From: an uncultured Litorilinea sp.
GTDB taxonomy: Bacteria; Chloroflexota; Anaerolineae; Caldilineales; Caldilineaceae
NCBI GenBank assembly: GCA_937922105.1
Contig: CAKZVN010000333.1
Location: 1-7,536, forward strand
Direction of reading: 5' to 3'
Length of the DNA: 7,536 bases
How positions within the stretch are numbered: position 1 is the stretch's first letter; every line of letters starts with the position of its first letter. The notes beneath the pieces were generated by a model that was not told the DNA's origin, searched no databases, and worked only from the letters and a program-made list of their open reading frames with translations. This document shows positions 1 to 6,273 of the stretch, piece by piece. The position numbers were made by a program, and so were the translations under genes.

Positions 1-272
1 ATCTCGAGCGCAACCCCGCCGTGGCGACCGCGAATCCGCACTGCGGTGCGCGCCAGGGGATCGCCGGAAAGTGCGGCACCGTTTGGCTCCGCGGGCACTT
101 TTGCCGCCCGTCCATTGTAAGGCGGATGGTCGCCGTTGACCGGTGTATGGGGTTCACCGTCCGCCGGCACGGCTGGGGGCGCGGCAGGCGCGCCGACTGT
201 CGCCGGTGTGGGCTGCCCACCGCGGTCGGTGTTCATGTTGGGTTGGTGGGTCGAGTCCGTTGGCGTCGGCAT
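1..272 (-). CDS. minC: Putative septum site-determining protein MinC, N-terminal part (truncated by window edge)
   Basis: An open frame of 90 codons runs from an ATG at 272-270 off the left edge of the window without a stop. The start lies 6 nt past the PBP2 stop (TGACTGACCATG), so translational coupling is likely; no strong ribosome binding site is visible. Residues 1 to about 75 are low complexity, rich in Pro, Ala, Thr and Gly, and probably disordered. The last visible residues, TAVRIRGRHGGVALE, resemble the first strand of the MinC N-terminal domain (pattern IRGxxxGL). MinC works with MinD to block FtsZ polymerisation away from midcell. Known context helps: in Bacillus minCD follows mreBCD. 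Only about 15 residues of recognisable domain are present, so the name is an inference. A ATG at codon 13 is a possible alternative start. RodA is unlikely because no membrane segment appears. Confidence 0.5.
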   Translation of the reverse strand, partial: MPTPTDSTHQPNMNTDRGGQPTPATVGAPAAPPAVPADGEPHTPVNGDHPPYNGRAAKVPAEPNGAALSGDPLARTAVRIRGRHGGVALE

Positions 273-278
273 GGTCAG

Positions 279-2444
279 TCAGCGCGGGCTTATCTCGCTG
301 AAATAGGCCTCCAGGATTTTCTTGGCAACCGGCACTGCGACCGCCGAGCCTTCACCGCCGTCGTAGACAAAGACTACGACCGCAATCTCCGGTGCTTCAT
401 AGGGCGCATAGGCGACAAACCAAGCATGGAAGGGCAGGTAGCCTTTTTCCAGGCGGCGGCAGTCCTCCTCTTCCGGGATATATTCACAGAACTCGGCGGT
501 GCCGGTTTTGCCGGCGACCGTGATATTCAAGTTGTCGAGCTTAGCGCCGGCGCCGGTGCCGCGTGGGCCGTTGACGACGGCCCACATCCCTTCTTGGATT
601 ACGGGCATGACCCACGGGTCCAACGGCAACTCACGCACGACCTTGGGCGCGAAATCGCGCTGTAGCCCGCCCGCGGCGTCAGTGATCTGATAGACCACTT
701 GCGGGGCCAAGATTGTCCCGCCATTGGCGACGGCTGCGGTGCTAACCAGGACTTGCAGCGGCGTTGCCAGGACATAGCCCTGCCCGATGGACATATTGTA
801 GCTGTCGCCCGTGGTCCAGCTTTCGGCGTAGAGCTGGCGCTTCCACTGGTCGTTGGGCACGACGACGCCCACTTCACCGGGCAGGTCAATCCCAGTGGGG
901 TCGCCATAGCCGAAGAGACGCGTCCATTCCGCCATGCGTCGCGCGCCCAACCCGGTCAATTGGATCGGCGGGTAGCCGCCGCCGATCATGTAAAAGTAAA
1001 TGTCATTCGAGAGCGCCAACGCCTGTACCACGTTGATCGGGCCGTGGACAATGCCGAGTTTGTGGTTCCAGCTGACGAATTCCTGGGCCAACGTGGGGTC
1101 GTTGGGATAGAAACGGTTGGGCAGGTAGATCGGTCCGGCATCCACCAACTGGGTCTGGGGCGTGACGATTTTCTCCTGGAGCGCGGCCGCGGCGGTGACC
1201 ATCTTGAAGGTCGAGCCGGGTGGATAGAGACCACCGATGGCGTAATTGATCAGCGGGCGGCGCTCGTCCCGTTCCAACGCCAGATAGGCTTCGTTGATGC
1301 GCTCGGCAAAGACATTGTTATTATACGACGGCAGGCTCACCATGCCCAGCACGGCGCCGGTCATGGGGTTCATGGCGATGGCGACACCCCACGGCGCGTC
1401 CACTTCTTCCATCTTTTCGGCCAAGTAGTCGTGCATGTACTTTTGCAGGCGCAGATCGATGTTCAGGATCAGGTTCGAACCGGGGACCGGCTCTGCGACT
1501 TGGCCGACCGTGCGGATTTCGCGCCCTAGGATGTCTACTTCCATGTTGCGATAGCCGGGGACGCCGCGCAACTCGCGCTGATAGGAGTATTCCAGGCCGT
1601 TCAAGCCGACGCGCTCGTTGAGGTTGGAATAGCCCTGGTTGCGGTATTCCGTCGCCAACGACGCCGGGATTGGCCCCATAAAGCCGACGATATGGCTCAT
1701 CAACTCGCCGGTCAAGTATTCGCGCACAGGCACTTCGCGCACGCGTAGGGCGGGCAAGCGGTAGCTCTCTTCGGCAATAGCGAAGGCCTGCTCGCGCCCG
1801 ACCAGGTCCAGGATGGGAATCGCCTGGGAGGCGCTGCCCTGGCGACGCAACTCGACCATGCGCCGTACCAGCGCCGCCAGACCCTCCAGCGGCAACGGCT
1901 TGGAGATGTCCGGCAAGAGGAGCGGCTGCGCGATCTCTTGGGGCGGGCTGCCGTCTTCGCGATAGACCACGGTGGTGGGGCCGGGCACAGTGACATAGCT
2001 GAGTTGGATGCCGGCATTGCCCACCGTGCGCGCATAGTCGGCGCGGCCCAGCGCGCGAAACATTAGCTCCGCCATGCGCAGCGCGACCTCTTCGTCGCGG
2101 TCCGCGCCCAGCGCCAGGAGGATGCGCTCGACCTCTTCCAGTTCCTCGTCACGGTCGGGGGTAGCGGGGTCGTCGAAGGGCAAATCCTCCGGGACGAGGC
2201 CGATCTCGAAGCTGGGGCGGTTGCGCGTGAGGATGACGCCGTTGCGGTCGTACATGACCCCGCGCGGGGCAGGCATCTCCACCAGGTCGAAGCGATTGGC
2301 GTCGGCCTGGCGGCGATAGTTTTCGCCCTGCACCACCTGCAGTTGGTAAAGCCGCCCCCCCATCAAGACAAAGACCAAAACCAGCGCAACCCGAAACAAC
2401 GCCATGGAGAGCGCTGAAGTATCTTTGCGTAATGGTTCAAACAT
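279..2444 (-). CDS. mrdA: Penicillin-binding protein 2, elongation-specific peptidoglycan D,D-transpeptidase
   Basis: This 721-residue class B PBP cross-links peptidoglycan during lateral wall growth, as the transpeptidase of the Rod complex with MreBCD and RodA. A short cytoplasmic stretch (1-13) leads into one membrane anchor at about residues 14-30. The pedestal follows, with APRGVMYDRNG (59-69) and GLNGLEYSYQRELRG (280-294). The transpeptidase domain spans about 330-715. It has the nucleophile motif STFK (S411, K414), an S-x-D second motif SND (479-481) followed by IYFY, the SIGQGYVLATPLQ segment (552-564) and KTGT (646-649). The S-x-D motif matches E. coli PBP2 (SAD) rather than the S-x-N of many other PBPs. 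The protein is longer than E. coli PBP2 (633 aa); much of the extra length is an acidic, helical stretch at about 85-235 in the N-terminal region. The ATG start is 39 nt after the mreD stop and lacks a clear Shine-Dalgarno sequence. Confidence 0.96.
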   Translation of the reverse strand: MFEPLRKDTSALSMALFRVALVLVFVLMGGRLYQLQVVQGENYRRQADANRFDLVEMPAPRGVMYDRNGVILTRNRPSFEIGLVPEDLPFDDPATPDRDEELEEVERILLALGADRDEEVALRMAELMFRALGRADYARTVGNAGIQLSYVTVPGPTTVVYREDGSPPQEIAQPLLLPDISKPLPLEGLAALVRRMVELRRQGSASQAIPILDLVGREQAFAIAEESYRLPALRVREVPVREYLTGELMSHIVGFMGPIPASLATEYRNQGYSNLNERVGLNGLEYSYQRELRGVPGYRNMEVDILGREIRTVGQVAEPVPGSNLILNIDLRLQKYMHDYLAEKMEEVDAPWGVAIAMNPMTGAVLGMVSLPSYNNNVFAERINEAYLALERDERRPLINYAIGGLYPPGSTFKMVTAAAALQEKIVTPQTQLVDAGPIYLPNRFYPNDPTLAQEFVSWNHKLGIVHGPINVVQALALSNDIYFYMIGGGYPPIQLTGLGARRMAEWTRLFGYGDPTGIDLPGEVGVVVPNDQWKRQLYAESWTTGDSYNMSIGQGYVLATPLQVLVSTAAVANGGTILAPQVVYQITDAAGGLQRDFAPKVVRELPLDPWVMPVIQEGMWAVVNGPRGTGAGAKLDNLNITVAGKTGTAEFCEYIPEEEDCRRLEKGYLPFHAWFVAYAPYEAPEIAVVVFVYDGGEGSAVAVPVAKKILEAYFSEISPR

Positions 2445-2483
2445 AGTCCGGCCCAGACAACAACGAACAGCCTACCCGGCGGC

Positions 2484-2999
2484 TCATAGGTCTTGGCTCT
2501 CCGGGATGCGGTTGAGCAACGGGATGAGCGCGACCATCAGCGCCAGGTTGTAGAGCATAGCCGGTACGACCACGTTTTGGAGCGTGGGCAAGAACGGCAC
2601 TTGATGATAAGTCACGCGAAAGTATTGTAACACAGTGAGCAAGCCCAAGTAAGCGACAGCGTAGGTCAGTGTTGCGACTGCGGTCGCAGCCAATGGCACC
2701 AGGACATTGAAGCGCGACAAGGTGCGGTGACCGATCCCCGCCACCAGTGCCGCAGCCATCAGGGCTAGGCTGGAACTGCCCATCGGCCCGCCGCTGAAGA
2801 TGTCCATACCCAACCCGCCGAGAAAGGCCCATATCAGCGCCGAGCGGCTCCCGTAGACCAGCGCGCCGATGACCACCAAGAGCAGCACCAGATCGGGCTT
2901 GACGCCGTAGAGCTTGATGCGCGCCAGCGCAGTGGTCTGCAGGAGTGCAGCGATGCCCAGCAGCGGGATCATGGCGTAGTAGAGCGCGCCGCGGTTCAT
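2484..2999 (-). CDS. mreD: Rod shape-determining membrane protein MreD
   Basis: This 171-residue, very hydrophobic protein has the usual MreD length and layout, with about five or six predicted membrane segments (roughly 9-27, 36-53, 55-70, 74-92, 99-126 and 141-163). The KPDLVLLLV segment (34-42) after the first helix is typical of the family. MreD is an inner-membrane partner of MreC in the elongation complex; its exact biochemical role is not settled. The ATG at 2999-2997 overlaps the mreC stop in an ATGA arrangement. A good ribosome binding site, AGGAG (complement of 3008-3012), lies inside the mreC coding end with an 8-nt spacer, which supports this start and coupled translation. PBP2 follows 39 nt downstream. 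MreD is poorly conserved in sequence, so position and topology carry most of the weight here. Confidence 0.93.
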   Translation of the reverse strand: MNRGALYYAMIPLLGIAALLQTTALARIKLYGVKPDLVLLLVVIGALVYGSRSALIWAFLGGLGMDIFSGGPMGSSSLALMAAALVAGIGHRTLSRFNVLVPLAATAVATLTYAVAYLGLLTVLQYFRVTYHQVPFLPTLQNVVVPAMLYNLALMVALIPLLNRIPESQDL

Positions 3000-3937
3000 G
3001 GCGTGGTCTCCTCGGTGGGAGGAACCTCTTCGTCCGCGGGCGCGGTCTCGTCGCGCGGGGTGATGACAGGAACCAGCAACTCCGGCACATCTTCCAGCGG
3101 GTCGAAGTTGGTCACCACCATCACCAGTTCCAGGCGCGGGAAGTCCACGGTGGGGCGCACCACGGCTTGTTGGAAGACGTCAATGTCGCGCTGGCGAATC
3201 TCGACGACTTGACCGATGGGGATGCCCTTGGGGAAGCGCCCGCCAATACCGGAGGTGAGCACCACCTCGCCCACGCTGAAGACTTCACCCTGGGGAATAT
3301 AGTCCATGGTCAAGTCGCCGCCGGGGTAGCCGCGCACCACACCGTTGAGCCGACTGCTTTGCAAGACGGCGTTGACTGCGCTGCTGGGGTCGGTGATGAG
3401 CAGGACTTTGGAGGTGGCGTCGGTCACTGAACTGATGCGCCCGACCAAGCCCTGGTCGGTGACCACCGCCATGCCCACCGCAATACCGTGACTCGCGCCC
3501 AGGTCGAGCATGATGTATTCCAGGAAGTTGTTGCTCTCTTGCCCGATGACGCGCGCCACGATCTGGGCGCCGCGCAGGTCCAGGCCCGGGCGCGCTTGGG
3601 CGAAACGCAACATGCTGCGCATGGCTTCGTTCTCGCGCTGGACTTCGCGCAACTCGAAGTTTTCCACCAGGAGGGCGTTGTTGACCTGTTCCAACTCGGC
3701 GTTGCGCTGGCGCAGGTTGCGCAACTCAAAGAGGAAGCTGAGGGCGTCGCTGAGGGTTTCGGTGACGCCGGAAGCGCCTACTTGGGCCGGGGAAGACAGT
3801 TGGGTGATGAAGCTCTGCACCGGCTCCAGCCGCCCAGAGACTTGCAGCGCCATGAGCAGCAGCGCAGCCAAGCTCAGAATTAAGAGCCGGAAACCGATGT
3901 CGCCAAACGACCACGGTCGTCGTTGAGTATCTCGCAT
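2996..3937 (-). CDS. mreC: Rod shape-determining protein MreC
   Basis: This 313-residue bitopic protein links cytoplasmic MreB to PBP2 on the outer face of the membrane and is thought to activate the transpeptidase. A short basic N-terminus precedes one membrane helix at about 16-33. A coiled-coil region follows at about 66-112 (LRNLRQRNAELEQVNNALL and on), which dimerises MreC in known structures. The two beta-barrel-like MreC lobes occupy about 120-277, with family-typical segments VVTDQGLVGRI (158-168), ITDPSSAVNAVL (181-192), GVVRGYPGG (199-207) and LTSGIGGRFPKGIPIGQV (227-244). The last 33 residues form an acidic, Pro/Thr/Glu-rich tail. The ATG start gives a sensible anchor, but no Shine-Dalgarno sequence is evident. 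The gene lies 63 nt after mreB and its stop overlaps the mreD start. Confidence 0.96.
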   Translation of the reverse strand: MRDTQRRPWSFGDIGFRLLILSLAALLLMALQVSGRLEPVQSFITQLSSPAQVGASGVTETLSDALSFLFELRNLRQRNAELEQVNNALLVENFELREVQRENEAMRSMLRFAQARPGLDLRGAQIVARVIGQESNNFLEYIMLDLGASHGIAVGMAVVTDQGLVGRISSVTDATSKVLLITDPSSAVNAVLQSSRLNGVVRGYPGGDLTMDYIPQGEVFSVGEVVLTSGIGGRFPKGIPIGQVVEIRQRDIDVFQQAVVRPTVDFPRLELVMVVTNFDPLEDVPELLVPVITPRDETAPADEEVPPTEETTP

Positions 3938-4000
3938 GGGAATAATGTCTTTGCGGAGAACAACCGCCGGACCACACCGGACGCAGCACCGGCGGGCACG
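3938..4000 (-). other. mreB-mreC intergenic spacer with 7-bp inverted repeat
   Basis: The 63-nt gap between the mreB stop and the mreC start carries a perfect 7-bp inverted repeat, CCGCCGG at 3964-3970 and CCGGCGG at 3989-3995, separated by 18 nt. In the mre transcript this GC-only stem would form just after the mreB stop. Only a short mixed stretch (GGUUGUUCUCC) follows it, not a U-tract, so it does not look like an intrinsic terminator. It could act as an mRNA stability or processing hairpin that sets more MreB than MreC, but in GC-rich DNA a 7-bp repeat can also occur by chance. Confidence 0.35.
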
Positions 4001-5071
4001 CTAGCGGATGGTACTCTTGCGCTGCATACTGGTGAGGGTTTCGCGATAGAACTCCGGCTTCTCCAGGATCATTCCGGTTCCCATCACCACTGCGGTCAAC
4101 GGGTTGTCGGCAATGTAGACGTGCATGCGCGTCTCGTCTTGCAGACGTTGGGCCAGGCCGTGGAGCAGCGCGCCGCCCCCGGCTAAGACAATGCCGTATT
4201 CCATCAAATCCGCCACCAATTCAGGCGGCGTCTCGTCCAGCGTGGCTTTGACCGCATCCACAATCACTTGGACCGAGCCGGAGAGCGCCTCACGGATTTC
4301 CACCGAGCTGACCTCGACTGCTTCGGGCAGACCGGTGATCAGGTTGCGCCCGCGCAGGATCATGGTGCGCTCGCGTTCCATTGGGTAGGCCGAACCGATC
4401 TCGATCTTGGTGCGCTCCGCCATACGCAGCCCGATGAGCAGGTTGTACTTCTGGCGCGCGTAGTTGACGATGTCTTCGTTCATTTCGTCGCCCGCCACGC
4501 GAATGGAACGCGAGACGACGATGCCGCCCAGGGAGATGACCGCGACTTCGGTGGTGCCGCCGCCGATGTCCACGATCATGGAACCGACCGACTCGGTGAC
4601 GGGCAAGCCCGCGCCAATCGCCGCAGCCATGGGTTCTTCCACCAGGCCTGCTTCGCGCGCGCCGGCGCTGATGGCGGCATCGCGCACGGCGCGCTTTTCG
4701 ACTTCGGTGACGCCCGACGGGATGCCGATGACCACGCGCGGGCGCGCCGCGCCGAAGGCGCGGTTGCCGTGCACCTTGCCGATGAAGTGGTGGATCATCT
4801 GCTCGGTCACATCGAAGTCGGAGATCACCCCGTCTTGCAAGGGACGGATCGCAACGATGTGGGCAGGGGTGCGCCCGACCATCTCTTTGGCGTCGTTGCC
4901 GATAGCCTTGACCTGATTGCGCCGCCGCGACGATTTGTCAATGGCGACCACGGACGGCTCGTTGATCACGATGCCACGATTTTTGACATGCACCAGCGTG
5001 TTGGCGGTGCCGAGGTCAATTCCGATATCCAGCGAAAAAAGTCCTAATAACCAGTCGAGTGGGTTAATCAC
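4001..5071 (-). CDS. mreB: Actin-like cell shape protein MreB
   Basis: MreB is the bacterial actin that forms membrane-bound filaments and orients lateral wall synthesis. At 356 residues it has normal family length. The ATPase fold motifs are intact: phosphate-1 DIGIDLGTANT (15-25), the GIPSGVTEVEKRAV segment (116-129), EEPMAAAIGAGLPV (145-158), phosphate-2 DIGGGTTEVAVIS (168-180) and the adenosine motif GIVLAGGGALLHGL (293-306). The N-terminus INPLDWLLGLFSL is hydrophobic, fitting direct membrane attachment. The start is GTG: no ATG or other start codon lies between it and the DIGIDLGT core, and AAGGATAGG (complement of 5080-5088) sits 8 nt upstream. It is the first gene of the cluster and is preceded by an extended -10 promoter and a leader of about 150 nt. 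Confidence 0.97.
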   Translation of the reverse strand: MINPLDWLLGLFSLDIGIDLGTANTLVHVKNRGIVINEPSVVAIDKSSRRRNQVKAIGNDAKEMVGRTPAHIVAIRPLQDGVISDFDVTEQMIHHFIGKVHGNRAFGAARPRVVIGIPSGVTEVEKRAVRDAAISAGAREAGLVEEPMAAAIGAGLPVTESVGSMIVDIGGGTTEVAVISLGGIVVSRSIRVAGDEMNEDIVNYARQKYNLLIGLRMAERTKIEIGSAYPMERERTMILRGRNLITGLPEAVEVSSVEIREALSGSVQVIVDAVKATLDETPPELVADLMEYGIVLAGGGALLHGLAQRLQDETRMHVYIADNPLTAVVMGTGMILEKPEFYRETLTSMQRKSTIR

Positions 5072-5221
5072 GCCTACGACCTATCCTTGCGTGCCGAATT
5101 GAACTGCTCCCCGCGGCTGCGCCCGTGTTCAGCAATGACTCGCGGCGACGGCCCACCGGCGAGATGTAGGAGACATCCGGCGGCAGGGACGATCGCGGCC
5201 TGCGCCACAGGCAGCAGGTCA
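5072..5221 (-). other. Predicted 5' leader of the mre transcript with two small hairpins
   Basis: If transcription starts near 5221, about 150 nt of untranslated RNA precede mreB. Two perfect 5-bp stems with 5-nt loops are visible: GCCTG/CAGGC at 5198-5202 and 5208-5212, and GATGT/ACATC at 5163-5167 and 5173-5177. The loop of the second reads CUCCU in the transcript, complementary to a purine-rich GGAG further down (complement of 5107-5110). I recognise no riboswitch or ribosomal-protein leader, and no convincing leader peptide. The rest of the stretch shows nothing I can name. Confidence 0.3.
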
Positions 5222-5227
5222 CTCGGG

Positions 5228-5254
5228 ATTATAACACAGGGGATTGCCCGGCAA
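5228..5254 (-). promoter_or_regulatory. Probable sigma-70-type extended -10 promoter for the mre operon
   Basis: On the minus strand a perfect TATAAT (complement of 5228-5233) is preceded by TGTG plus one base (5238-5234), the TRTG-n form of an extended -10 element. The -35 region is weak: TTGCCG (5254-5249) at 15 nt or TTTTTG (5257-5252) at 18 nt. Extended -10 promoters often tolerate a poor -35. Transcription would start near 5221 and leave a leader of about 150 nt before the mreB GTG. This is a sequence-based call with no transcript evidence. Confidence 0.65.
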
Positions 5255-5318
5255 AAACGAAGGGGGCTGGGCGGTCTTGTGTTTTTGTTGGGACTGGACC
5301 CGCAGCCGAGCACACGTT

Positions 5319-5329
5319 TGTGTTATAAC
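5319..5329 (+). promoter_or_regulatory. Probable extended -10 promoter for the methyltransferase gene
   Basis: TGTG (5319-5322), one base, then TATAAC (5324-5329) form an extended -10 element on the plus strand. It shares 10 bases (TGTGTTATAA) with the oppositely oriented mre promoter. No good -35 is found 16-18 nt upstream (the region reads CGCAGC). A start near 5336 would give a leader of about 60 nt before the GTG at 5395. The core GTTATAAC is itself palindromic, so a minus-strand -10 is also possible here. Confidence 0.45.
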
Positions 5330-5394
5330 AAAGACAGGGCGGCTACACCTAACGCGTACCGTCTTGTTGAATCCCGGAAGGACATCTCTACTCT

Positions 5395-6273
5395 GTGACA
5401 ATACCACAATCTGCGTCGCGCGTCTCCGGTGTGCGCGCCTATTATGAGCAAAACAGTGCCTGGTTTCGCTGGGTCGGGCGGCGCTACCAGACACAGGCGA
5501 TTCACCGACCCGTGTGGGCCGCGGGGGTGAAGGACTTACCCACGGCGCTGAACTATGTCAATGCCTGTATCGCCGCGCAAGTCCGGCTGGTCGCGACGCA
5601 GCGACGGGCGGGTCGCGTACACATTGCGGACTTGGGCTGTGGCTTCGGCGCTTCCGTCCAATATCTGGTGCGTGCGTGCGAGCCGTCGCTGTGGGCGGTG
5701 GGTGTGACGATCAGTGCCACCCAGGCGCAGACTGCACAGGCGCTGGCGCGCGGGTTGGCAGACCGCTGTGCCTTTGTGGAGGCCGACTTCCACGCGCTAC
5801 CGTTGAGCGGGGCAATGGACTTGGTTTACTCCATCGAAGCCTTTGCCCACGCCGGCGACCCGGCCCGCTATTTTGCCGAGGCGGCGCGTGTACTGGCGCC
5901 CGGTGGGCGTTTGGTGCTGTGCGACGATTTTCGCGCAGACCGCGACGACTTTCGCACAGACCGCAACGCGATCCGGCGCTGGTTGGCGCTGTTCCAAGCC
6001 GGTTGGCATGTGCCCCATTTACTCAGCACGGACGGCGCGACCGCGCTGGCTCGGCAGCAAGGTCTGGAACGCGTCGAGGCGCGCGACCTTAGCCCGGACC
6101 TGCGCGTGCGCAATTTTCCTGATGTGTGCTTGCCGCTCTTCGAATGGGCGATGTATCGCGGCGGGCGCTTTGCCCAGCTACTGGGCAGCGTCATCGGCGG
6201 CTGGGCGCTGGAGACGCTGATCCGCCGCGGCGCGGTGGGCTATCGCCTGGTCGTCTACGAAAAGCCGCAGTGA
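5395..6273 (+). CDS. Class I SAM-dependent methyltransferase, substrate unknown
   Basis: This 292-residue Rossmann-fold methyltransferase transfers a methyl group from S-adenosylmethionine to an unidentified small molecule. The SAM-binding motif I is ADLGCGFGAS (78-87), and motif post-I is VGVTISATQAQTAQA (102-116). The acidic DF pair that contacts the adenine follows at 131-132, then the DLVYSIEAFAH segment (142-152) and LAPGGRLVLCDDF (167-179). The GVTIS-x-x-Q signature is shared with sterol, tocopherol, cyclopropane-fatty-acid-type and other lipid or small-molecule methyltransferases, so a lipid or isoprenoid substrate is possible but unproven. The N-terminal AYYEQNSAWFRWVG and AIHRPVWAAGV (35-45) segments look like a substrate lid. 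The GTG start has GGAAGGA at 5376-5382, 12 nt upstream, a rather long spacer. The gene stands alone and diverges from mreB. A 7-residue tandem repeat lies at 177-190. Confidence 0.88.
   Translation: MTIPQSASRVSGVRAYYEQNSAWFRWVGRRYQTQAIHRPVWAAGVKDLPTALNYVNACIAAQVRLVATQRRAGRVHIADLGCGFGASVQYLVRACEPSLWAVGVTISATQAQTAQALARGLADRCAFVEADFHALPLSGAMDLVYSIEAFAHAGDPARYFAEAARVLAPGGRLVLCDDFRADRDDFRTDRNAIRRWLALFQAGWHVPHLLSTDGATALARQQGLERVEARDLSPDLRVRNFPDVCLPLFEWAMYRGGRFAQLLGSVIGGWALETLIRRGAVGYRLVVYEKPQ
5923..5964 (+). repeat. 21-bp in-frame tandem duplication inside the methyltransferase gene
   Basis: Two adjacent 21-nt units (5923-5943 and 5944-5964) match at 19 of 21 positions and encode DDFRADR and DDFRTDR. 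One difference is synonymous (GAT/GAC); the other changes Ala to Thr. The unit directly follows the strand ending LVLCDDF, so the second copy lengthens the loop and helix start after that strand. It looks like a fairly recent slippage or unequal-recombination duplication. Confidence 0.85.

Noticed and set aside
21..665. Plus-strand open frame of 214 codons at the left edge
   Set aside because: It is antisense to the end of PBP2 and the minC-like frame, with a Gly/Arg-rich product and no supporting start signal.
699..1529. Plus-strand open frame of 276 codons
   Set aside because: It is antisense to the PBP2 transpeptidase domain, and its product is a His/Asp/Gly-rich shadow without family features.
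2437..3090. Minus-strand open frame of 217 codons overlapping mreD
   Set aside because: It covers mreD in a different frame and gives a Pro/Arg-rich product; the mreD frame has membrane helices, the PDL motif and a good ribosome binding site.
4268..5047. Plus-strand open frame of 259 codons
   Set aside because: It is antisense to mreB, whose frame is unambiguous; the product is Asp/His/Arg-rich with no domain.
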